A stretch of DNA of 64,000 nucleotides from a virus, in the IMG/VR virus record IMGVR_UViG_3300037297_000078, positions 56,531 through 120,530 of that record. One strand, 5' to 3'. A model generated the notes under the pieces. It saw only the letters and a program-made list of their open reading frames with translations. It searched no databases and had not been told where the DNA came from. Position numbers and translations under genes: made by a program. Of this stretch, positions 55,543-63,858 are shown one piece after another (position 1 is the first letter of the stretch; each line of letters opens with the position of its first letter).

Positions 55543-56622
55543 ATGCTAGAAAAGACAATGAAAATAGTTATTAAGAAGAAAATAAATGACTGGCTAGAGT
55601 CTATCGAAGACAAAAAATTAGTAACAGAAATTGAAAAGAATATTATTCTAACTGGTGGAGCTATTGTATCTCTAGTTAATAATGAGACTCCAAATGACTA
55701 TGATTTGTATTTTAGAGATAGAGATACAGTAAAGAAGATTGCACAATATTATTGTGATAAATGGAATAAGTCTCATCAAGGCCAAACAAACAAGATCGGC
55801 ATTCCTTTTAAAGCTTTTGTATTAGATGGTAAAGAATTTAGCCGAGTTGGAGAAAATAAAGTTAAGATAGATAGTTCTAAAAAAGATCTAATAGAATTCT
55901 TCAATGGACAAGATATTTTAATTGACGGAGATTATGAAGAAAATAAATTTTCTGGCCAAACAAGAAATGTAATTTCAATTGTTGGAAAAGACCGCATTAA
56001 GATTTGGATTCCTTCTGATGGAGTTGTTTCTGATATAAATTCTGTTGACGAAAACTATTATGAAGAAGAAGATCTTTTACCAGAGCCGGATAAAATACTA
56101 GAAGATCTTGATAATTTAGATAGTAAAGAATTAGAAAAACCAGAAAAATATAAACCCGTTGTGCTTACTTCGAATGCAATTTCCTTATCGAATAAAGTAC
56201 AACTAGTAATTAGATTTTGGGGAGAGCCGGATGAAATACATAAAAACTATGATTTTACTCATTGTAAGGCATATTGGGATTCCAAAGAAGGAAAAGTTAA
56301 TATCTCTGCTGAAGTATATGAAGCAATTATTAACAAAACTCTTAAGTATACTGGAAGCCTTTATCCCATCTGTTCACTATTTAGACTTAGAAAGTTCATT
56401 AAGAGAGGATGGAATATAAACGCGGGCCAGATATTAAAAATTGCTTGGCAAATATCTGAACTGGATCTTACCAATATAGATGTACTTGAAGAACAACTTG
56501 TTGGAGTAGATAGTCTCTACTTTCTATCTTTAATTAACGCCCTAAAGACAAAACAAGAGAAAGATCAGAATTTTGACATTACTCAAGAATATGTAACTTC
56601 TATCATAGATAAACTTTTTTAA
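55543..56622 (+). CDS. Pol-beta-type nucleotidyltransferase-like protein
   Basis: 359 residues. Near the N-terminus TGGAIVSLV...NDYDLYFRD gives the GG and DxD signature of pol-beta-fold nucleotidyltransferases. Later stretches are acidic (EDLLPEPDKILEDLDN) and a C-terminal half with FTHCKAYWDSKEG. It may add nucleotides to RNA or a protein; related families act on tRNA ends and in toxins. Distinct from the gene at 62363. Confidence 0.65.
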   Translation: MLEKTMKIVIKKKINDWLESIEDKKLVTEIEKNIILTGGAIVSLVNNETPNDYDLYFRDRDTVKKIAQYYCDKWNKSHQGQTNKIGIPFKAFVLDGKEFSRVGENKVKIDSSKKDLIEFFNGQDILIDGDYEENKFSGQTRNVISIVGKDRIKIWIPSDGVVSDINSVDENYYEEEDLLPEPDKILEDLDNLDSKELEKPEKYKPVVLTSNAISLSNKVQLVIRFWGEPDEIHKNYDFTHCKAYWDSKEGKVNISAEVYEAIINKTLKYTGSLYPICSLFRLRKFIKRGWNINAGQILKIAWQISELDLTNIDVLEEQLVGVDSLYFLSLINALKTKQEKDQNFDITQEYVTSIIDKLF

Positions 56623-56639
56623 ATATAGAAAGAAAATAA

Positions 56640-56882
56640 ATGACACTATTAGAAGAATATTTTAATCGTAAATATCCAATGGTTATATATTGGATAGAAG
56701 AAGAGAATAGTTCAGGATACTATTTTGCATATCTTCTTGATTTTGGTTATTGTGCCTGTAGTGCAACAGGAGACACAATAGAAGAAGCACTTCAAGAATT
56801 AGAACTTGTAAAAAAAGATATAATTCAGCACTTTTGGGAAACTGGTAAAGAGATTCCAGATCTATCAAAAACTCCATTTTAA
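56640..56882 (+). CDS. HicB-like protein without HicA
   Basis: 80 residues: YPMVIYWIEEENSSGYYFAY and ACSATGDTIEEALQELELVKKDI, the UPF0150/HicB fold. HicA, the usual toxin partner (about 60-80 residues, RNA-binding), is not seen adjacent. Could be an orphan antitoxin, perhaps neutralising a host toxin. Confidence 0.7.
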   Translation: MTLLEEYFNRKYPMVIYWIEEENSSGYYFAYLLDFGYCACSATGDTIEEALQELELVKKDIIQHFWETGKEIPDLSKTPF

Positions 56883-56893
56883 AAGTTAAGATC

Positions 56894-57397
56894 ATGAAAA
56901 AGATATTTTTAATTTCAGATACTCATTTTGGTCATAAGAATATTCTTTCTTTTGCCGAGCGCCCATTTGAAGATCTAAAAGAAATGGAAGAAAAATTGAT
57001 CTCTAACTGGAATTCTGTTGTTGGAAAAAATGACACAGCTTATCATCTAGGGGATTTTTCATTTGAGAAGTTTGATAACACAAAGAGAATCTTTGATCAA
57101 CTAAATGGAATTAAACATCTTATATTAGGAAATCATGATAGAAGAAGTAGTAGAACTTATTGGAGAAGAGTTGGTTTTGATATTGTCTCTGGAAACCCGA
57201 TATTAATTCGTAAAAAATATCTTCTTTCTCATGAACCTATAACTTATAACATTGGAGACTTTATAAATATTCATGGCCATACACATGCAGGAAACCATAG
57301 ACCTTTTGACTCAACTAACCAACATATAAATGTAAGTGTTGAGGCAATTAATTATAAACCAATAGAAATAGAAGAGCTAAATATAGGAAAAAGATAG
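56894..57397 (+). CDS. Calcineurin-like metallophosphoesterase
   Basis: 167 residues. Motifs: SDTHFGHKN, HLGDFSFEK, ILGNHDRRS, LLSHEP, INIHGHTHAGN. A dimetal phosphoesterase; substrate unknown. Phage relatives often act on nucleotides or DNA ends. Confidence 0.82.
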   Translation: MKKIFLISDTHFGHKNILSFAERPFEDLKEMEEKLISNWNSVVGKNDTAYHLGDFSFEKFDNTKRIFDQLNGIKHLILGNHDRRSSRTYWRRVGFDIVSGNPILIRKKYLLSHEPITYNIGDFINIHGHTHAGNHRPFDSTNQHINVSVEAINYKPIEIEELNIGKR

Positions 57398-57733
57398 ATG
57401 AATACTAAAATCGATCATGAACTTACCAATGAGATGGTCTGTCCATATTGCGGACACGAGAATATTGATTCACAAGAATATCGTTATGATGAAGGATTAG
57501 TAACATGTGATAGATGCGAAAAAGAATTCTATTACTATCGTCAGATCGATGTATCTTACACAACCCGTCAGTGTTCTTGTGCTAATGGTGATGCACCTCA
57601 CCAGTGGAGGAGTCAAGCAATAGAGTTTGACGATGGCGAAATATTACTAAAAGGTCTCTATAGGTGTGATATATGTCAAATAGAAAAGACCTTCCCAAAT
57701 GAGACTCGGAAGTCTTTTAGTCGTTATATTTAA
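57398..57733 (+). CDS. Zinc-ribbon hypothetical protein
   Basis: 111 residues. CPYCGHENI, CDRCEKEFYYY, CSCANGDAPHQW and RCDICQIEKTF suggest two zinc ribbons. Starts one base after the phosphoesterase stop. Not recognised. Confidence 0.6.
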   Translation: MNTKIDHELTNEMVCPYCGHENIDSQEYRYDEGLVTCDRCEKEFYYYRQIDVSYTTRQCSCANGDAPHQWRSQAIEFDDGEILLKGLYRCDICQIEKTFPNETRKSFSRYI

Positions 57734-57744
57734 AACAATAACCT

Positions 57745-57820
57745 AGATCGGTGGTGCAAATAGACGTATACATCCGTAGACTGTGGTGTATTAGTCCGGG
57801 TTCAAGTCCTGGCCAATCCA
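57745..57820 (+). other. tRNA-like element, degenerate
   Basis: A clear T-arm (CCGGG TTCAAGT CCTGG) and acceptor-like 3' end CCAATCC-A are present. The 5' acceptor AGATCGG pairs at only five of seven positions. The anticodon arm is poor: TACAT/CTGTG around CCGTAGA would give GTA (Tyr) with C33. The D-arm is unclear. A decayed or unusual tRNA. Confidence 0.35.
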
Positions 57821-57843
57821 CAAACATAGGAGAATATATTTAA

Positions 57844-58092
57844 ATGAAAACTTACAACAAAGAAAATTTCAAAATCAAGGAATACTCTAGATATAGAAGG
57901 CCTTATTCAATTATTACTCTAGAAGGATTAATTGAAGAAATAATTATAAGAGCGGCAGAACTATTAGAAAAAGACAATATTACTCCAATGTATGAACATA
58001 TGAGATTAAAAATCAAACAAATAAAAATAGATCCAAAAAATGATGCTAATGGAATGATAATGTTAATAAAATCAAACTATGCAGGAGACTAA
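57844..58092 (+). CDS. Small hypothetical protein
   Basis: 82 residues, helical (TLEGLIEEIIIRAAELLEKD). Follows the tRNA-like element. No motif. Confidence 0.5.
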   Translation: MKTYNKENFKIKEYSRYRRPYSIITLEGLIEEIIIRAAELLEKDNITPMYEHMRLKIKQIKIDPKNDANGMIMLIKSNYAGD

Positions 58093-58368
58093 ATGCCATA
58101 TATTAAAGAAGAAGATAGAAAGAAATTTAAAGACTGTCCAACTTCCTATTCTAATCTAATTCTTGAACTTGCTTCTCGTTGTACAAATGAAGGAGAACTA
58201 AATTATCTAATTACTTCTCTATGTTTACATTATCTTAACAAAAAAGGAGAATCTTATAAAAGATATAACTCTATAATAGGAGTTTTAGAATGTGCAAAGT
58301 TAGAACTCTATAGAAGATATGTTTCAAAATATGAAGATAAAAAGATAGAAGAAAATGGAGATCTGTAA
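58093..58368 (+). CDS. Small helical hypothetical protein
   Basis: 91 residues (EEDRKKFKDCPTSYSNLI...). Starts directly after the previous stop and its stop overlaps the next start. No motif recognised. Confidence 0.55.
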   Translation: MPYIKEEDRKKFKDCPTSYSNLILELASRCTNEGELNYLITSLCLHYLNKKGESYKRYNSIIGVLECAKLELYRRYVSKYEDKKIEENGDL

Positions 58369-58640
58369 TGAGATATCAGGAAAGCAAATTTGTTGATGCT
58401 TGGCAATGGGATGAACTTGGAGATACTTTTGTTGAAATAAAAGCTCCTATTATAAGTTGCTGCACCTCTACTATATATAACGATAAAGAATGTGATTTCA
58501 TTATGAAAAACCTCTATATTGAAACAATACATGGAAAACGTGAAGTTAAAAAAGGTAGTTGGATCGTTCGAGATAGTTCCGGATTTCGCGTTTATAGTGA
58601 TGAATATTTTCAAAGAATATTTAAACCAGTTGAGGACTAA
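58368..58640 (+). CDS. PGDYG-like small beta protein
   Basis: 90 residues. REVKKGSWIVRDSSGFRVYS resembles a phage PGDYG-type strand pair (G-x-WIV-x-D-x-x-G), and SDEYFQRIFKP the end. Function unknown. Confidence 0.6.
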   Translation: MRYQESKFVDAWQWDELGDTFVEIKAPIISCCTSTIYNDKECDFIMKNLYIETIHGKREVKKGSWIVRDSSGFRVYSDEYFQRIFKPVED

Positions 58641-58643
58641 AAA

Positions 58644-59081
58644 ATGGAAATAGATGCAAAAATTGATATTTTGTTTTGCAAAAACAATGAAAGCCCACAT
58701 GGGATCGGACTGCAAATAAGAATCTATGATGACACCGCTAATGTTGAATTTGTAAACTTATTCCTAAAGCCAGAAAACCTAATTGATGCTTTTGGTAGAC
58801 TGATTAGAACCCCCGTTGATTTTTGTGAAGTAAAGAATTTAGATAAAGTAGGGAGAACTCATATTATAAAAACAATAACTTGTTTAATGCCAAAAGCAGA
58901 CTTTGACAACAGAAAAGAAACCGCTTATCAAACAGCAAAAGAATATTGTAAAGAGTTTTATGGGAAAGATTGGATTGTAAGAAATTATTTTAGTTCTCAA
59001 GACAGTTTCTTTGAAAAAGATGGAAAAGAATACTGCCATGCAACAATAGAAAAATGGATTGACTCAGAAGATAAGGACTAA
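58644..59081 (+). CDS. Hypothetical protein
   Basis: 145 residues, beta strands (DDTANVEFVNLFLKPEN) and helices (ENLIDAFGRLI; TAYQTAKEYCKEFY). Not recognised. Confidence 0.55.
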   Translation: MEIDAKIDILFCKNNESPHGIGLQIRIYDDTANVEFVNLFLKPENLIDAFGRLIRTPVDFCEVKNLDKVGRTHIIKTITCLMPKADFDNRKETAYQTAKEYCKEFYGKDWIVRNYFSSQDSFFEKDGKEYCHATIEKWIDSEDKD

Positions 59082-59084
59082 ATA

Positions 59085-60398
59085 ATGGCTAGACTTGAAA
59101 TTCCAATTAGCAAAGACTATGTTCCAACTTGGGGAACTTGGGAAGCCATTAGAGAGGCTGTTCAAAACGGTCTCGATGAAAACGAAAGAGGATTTCCATT
59201 AAAAGTTTCTCACAAGAACGGGACATTAAATATCTTTAATCAAGGAGCTGACATTTCTTCTCAAGCTCTTATTCTTGGAAAGACAAACAAAAGAGGTTCT
59301 GAGTTAAGAGGCCAGCATGGAGAAGGACTAACTCTTTCTCTATTGACCGCCGCCAGAAATAAAATAGATATTAAAGTTCTTACACAAACAGAAGTATGGA
59401 CTCCTTCTCTTGGTTGGTCAGATAATTACCAAGATAATATTCTTTTAGTAAAGACAAGAAAACTAAGACAAGATCGGGATGGAGTAGAAGTCCAAATAAA
59501 GATTGATAAAAAGACTTGGAACAAAACTAGAAAGTTATTTATGGACTTCTCTTCACTGTCAGACAAAGATATTGTTAAATGTGAGAGAGGATCTCTTATC
59601 TTAAATCCAGATTACAAAGGACAGATCTTCTCCAAAGGCATTTATGTAATGACAGAGAATTCTTTCTCTTTTGGATATGATCTTAAACATGCTGATCTAG
59701 ATAGAGACCGCAGCATGATAAGAGATTTTAACCTAAGATGGGAAACATCTAAAATTCTTAAGGAAGCCGCAGCAAGAGACCCAAAGATCTTTGAAAAAGT
59801 ATATAAACTACTAGAAGGAAATTCTAAGGAGATTGAATATCCAGAACAACATTTTGGTGAAGAATCTAGTTTTAAAGATAAAGTAGCAGAACATTTTAAA
59901 CAAGAACATGGAGAGAAAGCTGTTCCTGTTACTTCTATTCAAGATTCTATTAATATCCAACATATTGGTAGAAGCGGGATTTTGGTAAACGATTCTCTAA
60001 AAAGAATATTGGATTCTTCTAGTAAAATAGAAAACCCAACAAAACTTAAAGATGAAATAGAGTTTGCTACTAGCCATATATATAACTGGGAAGAACTTGA
60101 AAAAGAAGAACAAGATAATCTTCTTAAATCTGCAGAACAAATAAACAAAATTGAAGGAATAAATATATTAGATCATACTACTATTGTAGATTTTCATAAA
60201 CCTAGTCTTCTTGGAGCCGCTGGTAATGGAAAAATAAAAATAGCTAAGAAAATACTTCCAAATGTAAAAGAAGTATTAAAGGTTCTTATCCATGAAGAAG
60301 CCCATCTAAGATCTGGATCGAAAGATGGAGAAAAAGCTTTTAGCGATGAACTACAAAATTTGTGGACCGAAATTTATTTTGCAAATATTGAAATTTAG
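59085..60398 (+). CDS. GHKL ATPase with a C-terminal HExxH motif
   Basis: 437 residues. N-box REAVQNGLDE (Glu24, Asn28) and GQHGEGLTLSLL (about 76-87) are GHKL/HSP90-type ATP-lid features; the second glycine box typical DxGxG is weak (NQGADIS). At the C-terminus HEEAH (403-407) lies in a strand-helix context (VLIHEEAHLRSG) with a later Glu (AFSDEL). This joins an ATPase to a zincin-like motif in one chain. Confidence 0.68.
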   Translation: MARLEIPISKDYVPTWGTWEAIREAVQNGLDENERGFPLKVSHKNGTLNIFNQGADISSQALILGKTNKRGSELRGQHGEGLTLSLLTAARNKIDIKVLTQTEVWTPSLGWSDNYQDNILLVKTRKLRQDRDGVEVQIKIDKKTWNKTRKLFMDFSSLSDKDIVKCERGSLILNPDYKGQIFSKGIYVMTENSFSFGYDLKHADLDRDRSMIRDFNLRWETSKILKEAAARDPKIFEKVYKLLEGNSKEIEYPEQHFGEESSFKDKVAEHFKQEHGEKAVPVTSIQDSINIQHIGRSGILVNDSLKRILDSSSKIENPTKLKDEIEFATSHIYNWEELEKEEQDNLLKSAEQINKIEGINILDHTTIVDFHKPSLLGAAGNGKIKIAKKILPNVKEVLKVLIHEEAHLRSGSKDGEKAFSDELQNLWTEIYFANIEI

Positions 60399-60406
60399 GA
60401 GAAAAA

Positions 60407-60682
60407 ATGGAATTTAAGATTGGAGATAAAGTTAAACTTATAGATAAATCTGGAAAAGTACGTGGGTGCGGTCAAGTAGAAAGTATTCTATATACTGTTG
60501 CACAAATAAAACTTGACCCTTCCTCTAAAGAAAATTTAAAAAAATATTGTTATGGATCTTATATTGATTGGTTACTCTCTCATTTAAAACTAGTAGAGAA
60601 AAATTTTGAAGAAGAAACACAAGAAGAAGATCATAAAGGTCAAATATATAATCCATATAATAATTCTTGGAGTTTTCTCTAG
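60407..60682 (+). CDS. Small hypothetical protein
   Basis: 91 residues, beta-rich start (KIGDKVKLIDKSGKVRGC) then acidic. A tiny SH3/KOW-like start is possible. No family recognised. Confidence 0.5.
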   Translation: MEFKIGDKVKLIDKSGKVRGCGQVESILYTVAQIKLDPSSKENLKKYCYGSYIDWLLSHLKLVEKNFEEETQEEDHKGQIYNPYNNSWSFL

Positions 60683-60684
60683 AA

Positions 60685-60993
60685 ATGCCAATAAAAGTAA
60701 CAGCATGGTCATGTAAGTTTAAATGTGGCGCTAAGGTTCAAACAGTTAAAAACCGTATTGTAGATCATGAAAAACGTTGTATTTTAAATCCCGCCACTAA
60801 ATGTTGTCCAACATGTAAACACAATTATAAAGAATGGGAAACCCATTATGAATGTCATCGTTTTGGAGAACCAATTGACTATGAATATCCAATCTGGTGT
60901 TGTGAAATAGAGAAATTTCCATGTGACGAAAAAGGATATTTCACCAAAACATTTGTTAGAGGTTGTGATTATTGGAAACCAAAAGAAGGATAA
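60685..60993 (+). CDS. Cys-rich hypothetical protein
   Basis: 102 residues from the ATG at 60685. Ten or more Cys with CKFKCGAKV, CCPTCKHNY and CCEIEKFPC: likely several zinc sites. Upstream Met in the same frame lacks a ribosome site. Confidence 0.55.
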   Translation: MPIKVTAWSCKFKCGAKVQTVKNRIVDHEKRCILNPATKCCPTCKHNYKEWETHYECHRFGEPIDYEYPIWCCEIEKFPCDEKGYFTKTFVRGCDYWKPKEG

Positions 60994-60995
60994 TA

Positions 60996-61130
60996 ATGGA
61001 ACTTGAAGCAAGTGAATGTAATTGTTGTATTTACTTTTATAATAGATGGTGCATATTAAAAATCCCCAATGTCTCAGAAATAACTTTTGAAAATTGCGCA
61101 TTTTTTCAATTAGTAGAGAGGGAAGAATAA
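60996..61130 (+). CDS. Tiny Cys-rich protein
   Basis: 44 residues: ECNCCIYFYNRWCIL then NCAFFQLVEREE. Follows the previous stop by two bases. A partial zinc site resembling those repeated at 37029. Confidence 0.45.
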   Translation: MELEASECNCCIYFYNRWCILKIPNVSEITFENCAFFQLVEREE

Positions 61131-61232
61131 AAAGATATTGTCGCTACCCAAAATGGATGTTATTGGGAAAATCAGAATTTTAAAGAAGCCGCTTGTCGAA
61201 AATTAACATTTGTTAAGATTATAGAAAAATAA
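61131..61232 (+). pseudogene. 3' remnant of an MCL gene
   Basis: 33 codons plus stop: KDIVATQNGCYWENQNF, KEAACRKLTFVKIIEK. The order matches the C-terminal quarter of MCL copies (closest to copy 14, EDIIAVQNGCYW...CKRLEFIKV). No start codon or upstream blocks remain. It shows a deleted copy and so recent turnover of the family here. Confidence 0.75.
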
Positions 61233-61257
61233 AAACTTTCAAAAAGGAGAAAGAAAA

Positions 61258-62286
61258 ATGTCAGCAGAAATAGATTCAATTTTTTATACTGGAGAAAAAC
61301 CATGGTGGGAAATTGCAGATACTCCCTGGAGAGGGATGGGAACCTACCTCTCAGAGCCAGTTGAGTCTCAAGAAGCAATTATTGCAGGTGGATTAAACTG
61401 GCAAGTGGAATTAAATGAAGTATATAGTGATATTTTTCCAAAAGAACCAGGTCTTTCTCCTATAAAAATACATATCCCTCGTTGTCGTTCTGTTATTAGA
61501 ACTGATAAAAACATTCCTTTAGGAACTGTAGGAAAAAACTATTATCTTCTTCAGAATGCTGATGCTTTCAAGTTTGCAGATTCTTTGGTTAAAGATGGTT
61601 CTCTTAGATATGAGGTCACTGGGGCGCTTGGAGAAGGAGAAAGAGTCTGGCTTCTTGGAAAACTCGGATCATATGATGTTGTTCCTAATGACAAAGTAGA
61701 TCAATATCTTTTCCTTTATAATGTTCATGATGGCTCAGGATCTCTTAGAGTTTTATTTACCCCTATTAGAGTTGTTTGTGCCAATACAGCAAGAGCAGCT
61801 TTACAGGCAGGAGAAAGAGACGGAGTTCGTTTTCGACATACCTCCAATATGATGGAGAAAATCAAACAAGCACAAGATCTTCTTGGAATTTCTAATGAAG
61901 TATATAAGGAATATAGGGATTTTACTAAGTTTATTGCAACTGTTCAGCTAAATAATAATAAAGTAGAAGAACTAGTTAAAGAAATTATTCCAAATCCAGC
62001 CAAACAAGCAAAAGAAGAACAAGCTTTTGGATTTGTAGAGGAAGTATCAACAAAAACAAAGAACAAGAGAAATAAGGTTATTGAGCTTTTTGAGAATGGA
62101 ATCGGACAAGATCTTCCTGGAGTCGCCGGGACTGGCTGGGCTCTTTATAACGCAGTAACACAATATCTTAATTATGAAGCTGTCGTTAGAGGAAGTAATA
62201 AGTCAAATAGAAGGCTTGAGAAAATTCTTAGTCCGAAGCAGCCAGAAATGTTAGAAAAAACAGTTTCTCTTTTGAAAGCTATATAA
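61258..62286 (+). CDS. DUF932 phage protein
   Basis: 342 residues, typical of DUF932 (KPWWEIADTPWRGMGTYL, IIAGGLNWQVE, YYLLQNADAFKFADSLVKDG, TPIRVVCANTARAALQ). Common on large phages and plasmids; function unknown. Clear ribosome site. Confidence 0.82.
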   Translation: MSAEIDSIFYTGEKPWWEIADTPWRGMGTYLSEPVESQEAIIAGGLNWQVELNEVYSDIFPKEPGLSPIKIHIPRCRSVIRTDKNIPLGTVGKNYYLLQNADAFKFADSLVKDGSLRYEVTGALGEGERVWLLGKLGSYDVVPNDKVDQYLFLYNVHDGSGSLRVLFTPIRVVCANTARAALQAGERDGVRFRHTSNMMEKIKQAQDLLGISNEVYKEYRDFTKFIATVQLNNNKVEELVKEIIPNPAKQAKEEQAFGFVEEVSTKTKNKRNKVIELFENGIGQDLPGVAGTGWALYNAVTQYLNYEAVVRGSNKSNRRLEKILSPKQPEMLEKTVSLLKAI

Positions 62287-62289
62287 AAA

Positions 62290-62373
62290 ATGAAATTTCA
62301 ATCAAAAAGATATAGAGTTATAAATATTTTAAAGAAAACTAAAGCAAAAGGATTTTCTAACAATGAATATTGA
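62290..62373 (+). CDS. Short paralogue of the gene at 63859
   Basis: 27 residues: MKFQSKRYRVINILKKTKA, GFSNNEY. Lines up with MLFESSVYRVEKIIKPTKAS at 63859. Ends early, so a truncated copy; its 3' end runs into the next gene's start. Confidence 0.4.
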   Translation: MKFQSKRYRVINILKKTKAKGFSNNEY

Positions 62374-63337
62374 AAAACTAAAAGTATTAGAGATTATTAC
62401 TGGTTCCAATTTATATGGAACTGCAACTCCTTCTTCCGATAAAGATTATGTTGGAATTTTTATTCCTCCAATTGAATATTATCTTGGTCTCCATAAAATA
62501 GAAGAACAAGATTGTTCAATTGTCTCAAAACACAAGAACGGAAGAAATACCTTAAATGCAATTGATAGAAAATTCTATGAAATTAAAAAATATTTCAAAC
62601 TAGCACTAAATTCCAATCCTAACATATTGGAATTACTTTTCGCGCCAAAAGATAAAATAATCTATGTTGACAAAATGGGACAATCTATCTTAGACAATAG
62701 AGATTTATTTACAAGCCAACTCTGTAAGAAATCCTTTCTTGGATATGCTTCTTCTCAAAAACATAAAATGATTATAAAAGCAGATAACTTAATTGCTTTA
62801 GAAAATGGACTAGGATTTTTAAGTCTTTTTCCTGATAAAGCAACTCTATCTGAGGTTCTTAATAAAGAAATAGAACTCTTTCAAGATCCACTTGATTATC
62901 AACCATTACCGTTTATAAACCATTCAAGTTCTCACATAAAATGTGGAGATGTTTGTTTTGAACGAAATTTATATGTAAAGAAAGCCAAAAGAATAATAAG
63001 AGATAGACTTCAACAAGCTTCTTGGAGATCTGAAGGAATTTTAAAGCACGGAATGGACAATAAGTTTGGATCTCACCTAATTAGACTACTTTATGAATGT
63101 AAAGAACTTCTAGAAGATGGGAAAATTACATTTCCATTAAAAGAAAGATCTTTAATTCTTGATATTAAAGAAGGAAAATATAAACCTAAAGAAGTAATTA
63201 ATTTAGCCGAAGAGTTAGAAAAAGAAATTGCCCTTTGTAAGACAGACTTACCAAAAATTGGTAATTTCAACAAAGCAGAAGAACTTTTATTAGATATTCT
63301 ACAAACAAAATTTATAAGAGGTAATAATGAGATTTAA
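62363..63337 (+). CDS. Pol-beta-type nucleotidyltransferase (COG3541-like)
   Basis: 324 residues. ITGSNLYGTATPSSDKDYVG gives the GS...D-x-D signature, followed by LGLHKIEEQDCSIVS and helices of a MNT-like fold (QLCKKSFLGYASSQK). Family members are called RNA-repair or tRNA nucleotidyltransferases in phages. Start overlaps the previous stop by 11 bases. Confidence 0.73.
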   Translation: MNIEKLKVLEIITGSNLYGTATPSSDKDYVGIFIPPIEYYLGLHKIEEQDCSIVSKHKNGRNTLNAIDRKFYEIKKYFKLALNSNPNILELLFAPKDKIIYVDKMGQSILDNRDLFTSQLCKKSFLGYASSQKHKMIIKADNLIALENGLGFLSLFPDKATLSEVLNKEIELFQDPLDYQPLPFINHSSSHIKCGDVCFERNLYVKKAKRIIRDRLQQASWRSEGILKHGMDNKFGSHLIRLLYECKELLEDGKITFPLKERSLILDIKEGKYKPKEVINLAEELEKEIALCKTDLPKIGNFNKAEELLLDILQTKFIRGNNEI

Positions 63338-63857
63338 GGCAGTTTGTTTTGAAAGAAGTAATACTTGGTATGGATGGTTAATAAGAAAACTAACAAGATG
63401 TAAATATAACCATGTATATATTCAGTATGAATCTGAAGATTGGAAAACAAATCCTAAAGATATATCTCTATGGGATTTAGATATTACTCCAAGAGGCGTA
63501 ATGCCTATTCTAAGCCAGAAAAGAAATGGAGATATAGTAAGATATGTTCCGGCGTCAAAAGAGACTAGAGACACTCTGACAAGAGCTATGATAACTTATA
63601 GATGGAGATTAGGAAATGCTTATGATTGGGTTGGCTTGTTTTCAGGTCTAATAAGGCTTCTTATTTGGCGGGTCACCGGTAAAAACCTATTTAAGTCTAT
63701 TCATAGTAAAGGTAGAATGTTCTGTTCAGAAATGGTTTCTACCATTATTAAAGAAGCAATTGGATGGAAAACGATTCCCTCAGAAACATCTCCTGCTGAT
63801 GTATTAGAATTTGTTACGGATTCAAAAATCTTTAAACAACATCAAAAAGGAGCCTAA
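63327..63857 (+). CDS. Permuted NlpC/P60-like cysteine peptidase
   Basis: 176 residues. Layout as in YiiX/YebB-type: His in YNHVYIQY early, Cys in MFCSEMVSTII late (permuted order), DWVGLFSGLI between. Such proteins cleave peptide or acyl groups. Overlaps the previous gene by 11 bases. Confidence 0.7.
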   Translation: MRFKAVCFERSNTWYGWLIRKLTRCKYNHVYIQYESEDWKTNPKDISLWDLDITPRGVMPILSQKRNGDIVRYVPASKETRDTLTRAMITYRWRLGNAYDWVGLFSGLIRLLIWRVTGKNLFKSIHSKGRMFCSEMVSTIIKEAIGWKTIPSETSPADVLEFVTDSKIFKQHQKGA

Positions 63858-63858
63858 A

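Noticed and set aside
15853-61232. MCL family as a transposon-encoded gene (insertion sequence)
   Set aside because: No terminal inverted repeats or target duplications flank the copies, and no transposase is present. The copies are ordinary CDS with their own ribosome sites.
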